Shown here one piece after another: positions 58,609-64,000 of a stretch of 64,000 bases of DNA (positions are counted from its first letter, which is position 1; each line of letters begins with the position of its first letter). Source of the stretch: Oryzomonas sagensis. Its GTDB lineage: Bacteria > Desulfobacterota > Desulfuromonadia > Geobacterales > Pseudopelobacteraceae. The position numbers were made by a program, and so were the translations under genes. The notes beneath the pieces were generated by a model. It saw nothing but the letters and a program-made list of their open reading frames with translations. It did no database searches and had not been told where the DNA came from. The DNA lies in assembly GCF_008802355.1 (NCBI RefSeq), contig NZ_VZRA01000001.1, positions 736,524 through 800,523 on the forward strand, given 5' to 3'.

Positions 58609-59910
58609 TCACCCCGTTACCAGTGTCTTATAGATGAGGTAGATGTTGAGCGCGAGGATGATCCCCGCGATCATTGCCGCTATGGCCGTCGTGATGCGTT
58701 TGTTGACCAAATCTCCCATGATCTCGGGGCTGCGGGTGAACATGACCAGGGGGATGGTCGCGAACGGGAGCCCGAAGCTGAGCACGACCTGGCTGACCAC
58801 CAGGGTGCGGGTCGGGTCCAGGCCCACGCCGATAACGATCAGCGAGGGAGCCATGGTCACCAGGCGCCGCAGCCAGATCGGGATGTGCCGCTGCATGAAG
58901 CCCTGCATGATCACCTGCCCGGCGCTGGTGCCCACGGTGGATGACGATAGCCCCGAGAGCAGCAGGGAGAGGCCGAAGATCCATTTTGCCGATGATCCCA
59001 GGAGCGGTTCCAGGGTCCGGTAGGCCTCCTCGATGGTGCCGACGGCGGAGTGCCCCGTGGCGTGGAAGGTGGCTGCCGCCATGACCAGCATGGCGATATT
59101 GACGAAGCTGGCCATGCCCATGGCGATGACCACATCGGCGATCTCGAAACGGTACAGGCTGTGGAGCCGTTTTTTGTCCCGCACGACGATGCGCCCCTGG
59201 GTCAGGGCCGAATGGAGGAAGATGGCATGGGGCATGACGGTGGCTCCCAGGATCCCCGAAGCCAGGAGAACGCTTTCGGCCCCCGAAAAATGGGGGACGA
59301 CGGCATGATAGGCGATCAGCCCCCAATCGGGCTTGACGATGATGGTCTCCAGCAGGTAGCAGAGGGCGATCATCCCGACCATGGATGAAATGACCGCCTC
59401 CAGGGGGCGGAACCCGTACCGCTCCATCCCCAGGATCAGGATGGTCGCCAGGGCGGTGAGCAGGGCGCCGACAAACAGCGGGATGCCCATGAGGAGTTGG
59501 AAGCCCAGGGCGGCGCCGAGGAATTCGGCCAGATCCGTCGCCATGGCCACGATCTCCATCAACAGCCACATGGCGACGACCACCGTCCGGGGGAAGCGCG
59601 CCCGGCACTGCTCCGCCAGGTTCATGCCCGTGGCAATGCCGAGTTTGGCCGAAAGGGTCTGGATGAGCATGGCCATGAGGTTGCTGGCCACGATCACCCA
59701 GACCAGCAGGTAGCCGAATTGGGCCCCCCCCTGGATATTGGTGGCAAAGTTGCCCGGGTCCACGTAGGCCACGCTGGCGATAAAGGCCGGCCCCAGAAAC
59801 GGCATCAGGCGCGTCAGCCGGTTTGGGCGCGACTGGCCGTCCAGGATGTCCAGGGCGGTTTGGACGGTCCGGGAATCGGGAGAAACAGGTGGAGGGGTTT
59901 CTTCTGCCAT
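58609..59910 (-). CDS. Nramp-family divalent metal transporter (MntH-like)
   Basis: 433 residues with about eleven membrane helices. The metal-binding motifs are AYVDPGNFATN in the first helix (DPGN) and GATVMPHAIFLHSAL in the sixth (MPH). It imports Mn2+ or Fe2+ with protons. No MntR box or Mn riboswitch was seen upstream. The uspA gene follows in the same operon. Confidence 0.93.
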   Translation of the reverse strand: MAEETPPPVSPDSRTVQTALDILDGQSRPNRLTRLMPFLGPAFIASVAYVDPGNFATNIQGGAQFGYLLVWVIVASNLMAMLIQTLSAKLGIATGMNLAEQCRARFPRTVVVAMWLLMEIVAMATDLAEFLGAALGFQLLMGIPLFVGALLTALATILILGMERYGFRPLEAVISSMVGMIALCYLLETIIVKPDWGLIAYHAVVPHFSGAESVLLASGILGATVMPHAIFLHSALTQGRIVVRDKKRLHSLYRFEIADVVIAMGMASFVNIAMLVMAAATFHATGHSAVGTIEEAYRTLEPLLGSSAKWIFGLSLLLSGLSSSTVGTSAGQVIMQGFMQRHIPIWLRRLVTMAPSLIVIGVGLDPTRTLVVSQVVLSFGLPFATIPLVMFTRSPEIMGDLVNKRITTAIAAMIAGIILALNIYLIYKTLVTG

Positions 59911-59932
59911 AATGGGTGCCGTTCCCCCGCGG

Positions 59933-60856
59933 TCAGGTGCGATCTGCGTCGCGGCTTGCCGCCGGATTGCGGAAAGTGCGGACCGCGTCGGCAGTATAGA
60001 GCGCCAGGCCGCTCCAGATCAAGACGAATGTCGCCATGTGGGTGGGGGTGAACGGCTCCCCGTAGGCAAACACGGCCAGGGCGAACTGCAGGCTGGGGGT
60101 CAGGTATTGGAGGAAGCCGATGGTGGCCAGCCGCAGCCTGCGGGCCGCCGCGGCGAAGAGCAAAAGCGGCGTGGCGGTCAGGACGCCTGCCAGGGGGAGC
60201 CACAGGGCACCCTGGCCCACGGCCGCCGGGAAGGCCCCCTGGCCGTGGGTGCCCAGCCAGATCAGGTACGCCAGGGCCAGCGGCCCGGTCAGGATGGTTT
60301 CCACCAGCAGCCCAGCCAGGGATTCAACGCGAGCCGTCTTGCGCAGCAGACCGTAGAGGCCGAAGGATGCGGCCAGGCCCAGGGAGATCCAGGGCACCGC
60401 CCCGACCCGGGCCGTCAGCAGGCCGACCCCGGCAGCCGCCAGGAGCAGGCTGATCATCTGCAACGGCCGCAGCCGTTCCCGCAGAAAGATCATGCCCAGC
60501 AGTACATTGACCAGGGGGGTGATGAAATATCCCAGGCTCGACTGGAGTACCTGACCCTGCTCCACGGCATAGATGAACACCAGCCAGTTGATGGTGATCA
60601 GGGTGGTGGAGCCGATCAGGGTCAGCAGCACCCGACGGGATGCAAAGGCGGCCCTGACCTCGCCCCAGCGGCCCGTGGCGGCAACCAGCGCCAGCAAAAA
60701 GAAGACCGACCAGACGATGCGGTGGGCAACCACCTCCAGGGGGGGGATGCCGTGCAGCGCTTTGAAGTAGACCGGGAAAAAGCCCCAGACCAGATAGGCC
60801 AACAGGCCGTAGGTCAGGCCTTGGCGGAGCGGTTCCTGCCGGGCGCGGGAAGACAT
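59933..60856 (-). CDS. RarD-like EamA transporter
   Basis: 307 residues with about ten membrane helices. AYLVWGFFPVYFKALHGIPP and AHRIVWSVFFLL are typical of RarD; later YAVEQGQVLQSSLGYFITPL also fits. It starts at ATG 60856; codons upstream in the frame belong to the deacylase region. Substrate unknown. Confidence 0.88.
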   Translation of the reverse strand: MSSRARQEPLRQGLTYGLLAYLVWGFFPVYFKALHGIPPLEVVAHRIVWSVFFLLALVAATGRWGEVRAAFASRRVLLTLIGSTTLITINWLVFIYAVEQGQVLQSSLGYFITPLVNVLLGMIFLRERLRPLQMISLLLAAAGVGLLTARVGAVPWISLGLAASFGLYGLLRKTARVESLAGLLVETILTGPLALAYLIWLGTHGQGAFPAAVGQGALWLPLAGVLTATPLLLFAAAARRLRLATIGFLQYLTPSLQFALAVFAYGEPFTPTHMATFVLIWSGLALYTADAVRTFRNPAASRDADRT

Positions 60857-60870
60857 GGGCCGCCCCCGGT

Positions 60871-61350
60871 TCAGGAGAGGGGGGCCGGTCGGCCGCCGGT
60901 TACGGCCACGAGGTCGGCCGGGGCGATGCGGAACAGGGCGTGGGGGGTGCCGGCCGCGGCCCAGACCTCGGGGTATGCCAGGAGATCCCGGTCGATGACC
61001 GGGCACAGCGGCTCCCGGTGGCCGAGGGGCGGGATGCCGCCAATGGCGAAGCCGGTACGCTCCTGGACAAAGGCCGCATCGGCCTTGCCGACCGGCTCGC
61101 CGCAGGCCGCTGCCAAAAGCGCTTCGTCGACGCGGTTTTTACCGCTTACCAGAGCCAGCACCGGCGCTCCCGAACGGGTGCCCTTGAATACCAGGGATTT
61201 AACGATCTGGGCCACATCGCACCCGACCGCTTCGGCCGCTTCGGCGGCGGTGCGGGAACTGGCGGCCAGTTCGTGTACGCGGCAGGGGACCCCGGCCGCC
61301 TCCAGGGCCTCCTGCACCTTGCGGGCGCTGGGGCTGAGTTCATGGTGCAT
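60871..61350 (-). CDS. YbaK/ProX-type aminoacyl-tRNA deacylase
   Basis: 159 residues. The family blocks are DVAQIVKSLVFKG with the key Lys, ALVSGKNRVD and FAIGGIPPLGH with the GxxP loop. Such enzymes remove wrongly attached amino acids from tRNA. The ATG at 61350 has AAGGAGG about 10 bases upstream. It lies between two EamA genes. Confidence 0.88.
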   Translation of the reverse strand: MHHELSPSARKVQEALEAAGVPCRVHELAASSRTAAEAAEAVGCDVAQIVKSLVFKGTRSGAPVLALVSGKNRVDEALLAAACGEPVGKADAAFVQERTGFAIGGIPPLGHREPLCPVIDRDLLAYPEVWAAAGTPHALFRIAPADLVAVTGGRPAPLS

Positions 61351-61378
61351 GGATCGGTTTCCTCCTTCTTGGAATGGG

Positions 61379-62263
61379 TCAGGCAGGCTGCGGGGGACGC
61401 GCCGCCACCCGGGTAAAGAGATAGAGGCCGCCGAAGATAAACGCTCCCCCCGCCATCTGTCGCAGGGTCGGCGGCTCACCGAGGAAAACGGCGGCCCACA
61501 GGATGGCCCCCAGGGGTTCCCCCAGGATGCTGACCGAAACCACCGAGGCCTGGACGTATTTCAGTGCCCAATTGAAGATCGTATGTCCCATGACCGTACA
61601 GACCAGGGCCAGGGCCAGAAACAGCAGCCAGTCCCGGGGGGGGTAGCCGCCAAAGGGGGTTCGGGTGAACAGCGTTGCCGCCACCAGGGCCAGGGAACTG
61701 GTCCCGTAGGTCACGAAGGTATACCCCTCCAGGGGGATGCCCTTGCGCAGCCTGCGGCCGATCAGCAGGTAGCCGGAGATCATGACGGCCGCCAGGAGCG
61801 CCAGCAGGTCGCCGATCAGCGCCCGCGGGCCCACCTGGAAATCGGCGGCCCCGATGATGATGCTCCCCGTAAGGGCCAAGAGCCCCCCCATGACGGCCAG
61901 GCGCGAGATGCGCTCCTTGAAGAAAAGCAGCGACCCGAGCACCACGAAGACCGGCTGGAGGGTCACCAATACCGTGGAGCTGGCCACGCTGGTGTAGCCC
62001 AGGGAGGTGAACCAGGTCACGAAGTGCAAGGCCAGGAAGAGGCCGCTCAAGGCGGAGAGCGCCACCTGGCGCCGGTCGAGGGTGGCCAGTATCCCCCGTT
62101 TCATCAGGGTAAAGGGGGCCAGGGCCAGAAAGGTGAACAGCAGGCGGTAGGTGGCGATGACCAGGGGGGGCGCCGTGGTGAGCCGCACGAACAGGGCGGA
62201 GAAGGAAACCGCGACCACGGCGGCCATAACGGCCAGGTAAGGGTTGAGGGGCGGCCTTGGCAT
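61379..62263 (-). CDS. EamA/DMT-family permease
   Basis: 294 residues with about ten membrane helices in two EamA halves (TYRLLFTFLALAPF; STVLVTLQPVFVVLGSLLFF in half one; GHTIFNWALKYVQASVVSVS with LGEPLGAILWAAVFLGEPP in half two). The ATG overlaps the stop of the upstream gene by ATGA-type overlap. Substrate unknown. It is a different subfamily from the RarD-like gene. Confidence 0.88.
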   Translation of the reverse strand: MPRPPLNPYLAVMAAVVAVSFSALFVRLTTAPPLVIATYRLLFTFLALAPFTLMKRGILATLDRRQVALSALSGLFLALHFVTWFTSLGYTSVASSTVLVTLQPVFVVLGSLLFFKERISRLAVMGGLLALTGSIIIGAADFQVGPRALIGDLLALLAAVMISGYLLIGRRLRKGIPLEGYTFVTYGTSSLALVAATLFTRTPFGGYPPRDWLLFLALALVCTVMGHTIFNWALKYVQASVVSVSILGEPLGAILWAAVFLGEPPTLRQMAGGAFIFGGLYLFTRVAARPPQPA

Positions 62264-62790
62264 CAGTCGTTGATATACTGCAGGGCGTAGTTCACGTAGT
62301 TGTCGGCGGATTTCCGCAGCCAGGCCACCTCGTCCGGGGTCAGGTCGCGTTTGTACTTGGCCGGCGCGCCGATCCACAGGGTGTGGGGCGGGATAACCGT
62401 CCCCTCGGTGACCAGGGCACGGGCACCCACCAGGGCCCCTTCACCCACCACGGCCCTGTCCATCACCATGGCCTGCATGCCGATGAAGCAGCCGTTGTGC
62501 AGGGTGCAGCCGTGCAGGGTCACGCTGTGGCCGATGGTGACGTCGTCGCCGATGATGAGCGGCGCGCCGGGGTCGTCGGCATGTTTTTTGTGGGTGACGT
62601 GCAGCATGGTCAGGTCCTGCACGTTGCTGCGGGCGCCGATACGGATACGGTTCACGTCGCCGCGGGCCACGCAGTTGTACCAGATGCTGCTCTGGGGGCC
62701 CATCGCCACATCGCCGATGATCACGGCGGTCTCCGCCACGAATGCGGTCGGGTCGATCTTCGGCTGGATGCCCTGAAACGGTCGGATCAT
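62263..62790 (-). CDS. Gamma-class carbonic anhydrase-like hexapeptide protein
   Basis: 175 residues, a left-handed beta-helix of hexapeptide repeats. Metal ligands are in MLHVTHKKH and IGHSVTLHG. The C-terminal helix region contains WIGAPAKYKRDLTPDEVAWL. The family (YrdA/PaaY/CaiE-like) includes carbonic anhydrases and proteins of unknown activity. It is the first gene of the minus-strand set that ends with the RarD-like gene. Confidence 0.9.
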   Translation of the reverse strand: MIRPFQGIQPKIDPTAFVAETAVIIGDVAMGPQSSIWYNCVARGDVNRIRIGARSNVQDLTMLHVTHKKHADDPGAPLIIGDDVTIGHSVTLHGCTLHNGCFIGMQAMVMDRAVVGEGALVGARALVTEGTVIPPHTLWIGAPAKYKRDLTPDEVAWLRKSADNYVNYALQYIND

Positions 62791-62975
62791 GACTCAGTCC
62801 TCCGGTAACGGTGAATGAAGGGATGAAGTATACGCATTCCGGGTGGGATTGGCAATAAATGCCTTGCAGATGCGGCTTTTGCCGAGCCCGTACCGATTTA
62901 TTTACTTGTTGCACCGCCCCATATTTGGTATGTTTTACAGTCTCTGGTAAGATCGGGAAAAGGAGATGGAGTGCG
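62791..62975. other. Divergent intergenic region between the hexapeptide gene and dapF
   Basis: 185 bases, richer in A/T around 62890-62945. For dapF, TTGTTG (62907-62912) and TATGTT with about 17 bases between them are a weak promoter candidate. No repeat, terminator or RNA gene is seen. Confidence 0.4.
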
Positions 62976-63812
62976 ATGAAATTCACCAAAATGCAGGGCG
63001 CCGGCAACGATTACGTCTATGTGAACTGCTTCGAGGAGACGGTTGCCGATCCCCGGCAGGCGGCCATACAGGTTGCCAACCGCAACTTCGGCATCGGTTC
63101 GGACGGGCTCATCCTGATCATGCCCTCGGACAAGGCCGACGTGCGCATGCGGATGTTCAATGCCGACGGTTCCGAGTCCGAGATGTGCGGCAACGGTATC
63201 CGGTGCGTGGCAAAATACGCCTATGATCACGGCATCGTTGCGAAGACCGAGATCACCGCCGAGACCGGGGCCGGCGTCCTGACCCTGCGACTGGTGCCGG
63301 GGGGCGACGGCACGATCGAAAAGGTCCGTGTCAACATGGGACCGCCGCGGCTGACCAGGGGCGAGATCCCCATGACCGGCGACGCCGCGGCCCGGGTGAT
63401 CGCGGAGCCGCTCACGGTCCTCGACCGCACCTTTTCGATCACCTGCGCTTCCATGGGCAACCCCCATTGCGTGATCTTCGTGGATGATGTGGAGAACTTC
63501 CCGGTTTCCACCTATGGGCCGTTGATCGAAAACCACGAACTGTTCCCGCGCCGCACCAACGTCGAATTCGTCCAGATTTTCTCGCGCAGCGAGGTGCGCC
63601 AGCGGACCTGGGAGCGGGGCGCCGGCGAAACCCTGGCCTGCGGCACCGGGTCCAGCGCCGTGACCGCGGCCTGCGTGCTGAACGGCCTGACCGAGAGGAA
63701 GATCCTCAACCACCTTTCGGGGGGCGACCTGGAGATGGAGTGGGCCGAGGACGGCACCATCTACATGACCGGCCCGGCGGTAGAGGTTTTCAACGGCGAG
63801 ATCAAGCTGTAG
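62976..63812 (+). CDS. dapF: Diaminopimelate epimerase DapF
   Basis: 278 residues. The two catalytic cysteines are in SEMCGNGIRC (first) and LACGTGSSAVTAA (second). KMQGAGNDYVYV begins the protein. It converts LL- to meso-diaminopimelate for lysine and peptidoglycan. ATG 62976 follows AAAGGAGATGGAG. Confidence 0.97.
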   Translation: MKFTKMQGAGNDYVYVNCFEETVADPRQAAIQVANRNFGIGSDGLILIMPSDKADVRMRMFNADGSESEMCGNGIRCVAKYAYDHGIVAKTEITAETGAGVLTLRLVPGGDGTIEKVRVNMGPPRLTRGEIPMTGDAAARVIAEPLTVLDRTFSITCASMGNPHCVIFVDDVENFPVSTYGPLIENHELFPRRTNVEFVQIFSRSEVRQRTWERGAGETLACGTGSSAVTAACVLNGLTERKILNHLSGGDLEMEWAEDGTIYMTGPAVEVFNGEIKL

Positions 63813-63828
63813 GACGTCCCGCAAAAAC

Positions 63829-63861
63829 TTCCTTCTCTCCCCGCTTGCCCAAAGGGGAAGG
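63829..63861 (+). terminator. Possible weak terminator after dapF
   Basis: CCTTCTCTCCCC can pair with GGGGAAGG across a bulge. No T run follows. It resembles the hairpins of the nested repeat in copy 4 and may be a fragment of that type. Confidence 0.35.
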
Positions 63862-63873
63862 TGATATACACTT

Positions 63874-64000
63874 ATGCCACGTGCTCTTACCATCATAAAT
63901 GTCCTGCTTGGAATTGTCATCATTGCCCTTGTGGCGGCCATCACGGCCGACGGCCTGGGGCGGCGGCTCACTTCCGCCTTTGTTTCCAGGGGCGCGGGGG
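63874..64000 (+). CDS. Membrane-anchored protein, 5' part only (possibly GspC)
   Basis: The first 42 residues are visible before the window ends. A short start MPRALTIINV is followed by a hydrophobic helix LLGIVIIALVAAITADGLG. This layout fits bitopic proteins such as the type II secretion protein GspC, which would pair with the gspHIJK set at 11473, but many other families look alike. Upstream AAGGTGAT is a plausible ribosome binding site. Confidence 0.4.
   Translation, partial: MPRALTIINVLLGIVIIALVAAITADGLGRRLTSAFVSRGAG

Noticed and set aside
59846..62290. Plus-strand open frame of over 800 codons opposite the permease and deacylase genes
   Set aside because: Low-complexity Gln/Gly/Arg/Pro-rich translation, no family resemblance, and antisense to genes with clear motifs; a product of high GC.
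62926..62939. Sigma-54-like TGGTATGTTTTACA before dapF
   Set aside because: It copies the left half of the flgB promoter but has no GC at the -12 position; dapF is a housekeeping gene.
1..64000. CRISPR arrays, tRNA, rRNA, prophage or integrase genes
   Set aside because: None was seen: no regularly spaced repeats, no tRNA-like cloverleaf in the gaps and no phage-type proteins.

Overview
The window reads as chromosomal DNA from a high-GC, polarly flagellated member of the Geobacter group (Desulfuromonadota / Deltaproteobacteria). The pointers are a canonical GEMM-type c-di-GMP riboswitch, a sigma-54 style flagellar promoter, futalosine-pathway menaquinone synthesis (MqnC), CheX-type phosphatases and dispersed palindromic repeats. 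This is a judgement by eye, not the result of a database search. No rRNA, tRNA or CRISPR array was seen.

Region 1 (1-9059) starts in the tail of a UvrD-like helicase. It continues with the origin-type block mnmE-mnmG-rsmG, which carries two ParB-binding parS sites but no parAB. Then come a lipoprotein, a YbgC-type thioesterase, mqnC, an RNase D gene starting with TTG, and an ArnC-like glycosyltransferase. Region 2 (9061-18061) holds a split ArnA (formyltransferase and decarboxylase as separate genes), a gspHIJK minor-pseudopilin operon, a FliK-like protein with three internal repeats paired with an orphan FlhB C-terminal domain, and a phosphoglucomutase/phosphomannomutase. Three copies of a MITE-like palindromic repeat sit between these genes. 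A fourth lies inside the flagellar cluster at 49006-49221 and carries a second repeat.

Region 3 (18107-52568) is the motility block. A sigma-70 promoter, a c-di-GMP riboswitch and an intrinsic terminator precede cheY-cheX, a CheX-receiver fusion and an AMIN/TPR-like exported protein. A sigma-54 promoter then leads into a nearly complete basal body, export, hook and junction cluster: flgBC-fliEFGHIJ-motE-like-fliK-flgD-flgE-fliLMNOPQR-flhBAFG-fliA-flgFGAHIJNKL. FlhB appears to start with CTG. Flagellin, cap, stator, cheA and flgM genes are not in the window. The inferred logic is that c-di-GMP sensing sets the level of a CheY/CheX signalling module next to the flagellar structural operon.

Region 4 (52617-64000) contains a MATE transporter and then a minus-strand series. 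This starts with a complete fluoride-response unit (promoter, fluoride riboswitch with overlapping terminator, crcB, DUF190 gene). It continues with an unrecognised 612-residue protein carrying HELFH, a PhnP-like metallo-hydrolase, a double UspA protein, an Nramp transporter, a RarD-like permease, a YbaK-type deacylase, an EamA permease and a gamma-carbonic-anhydrase-like protein. On the plus strand, dapF and the first 42 codons of a membrane-anchored protein (possibly GspC) close the window.
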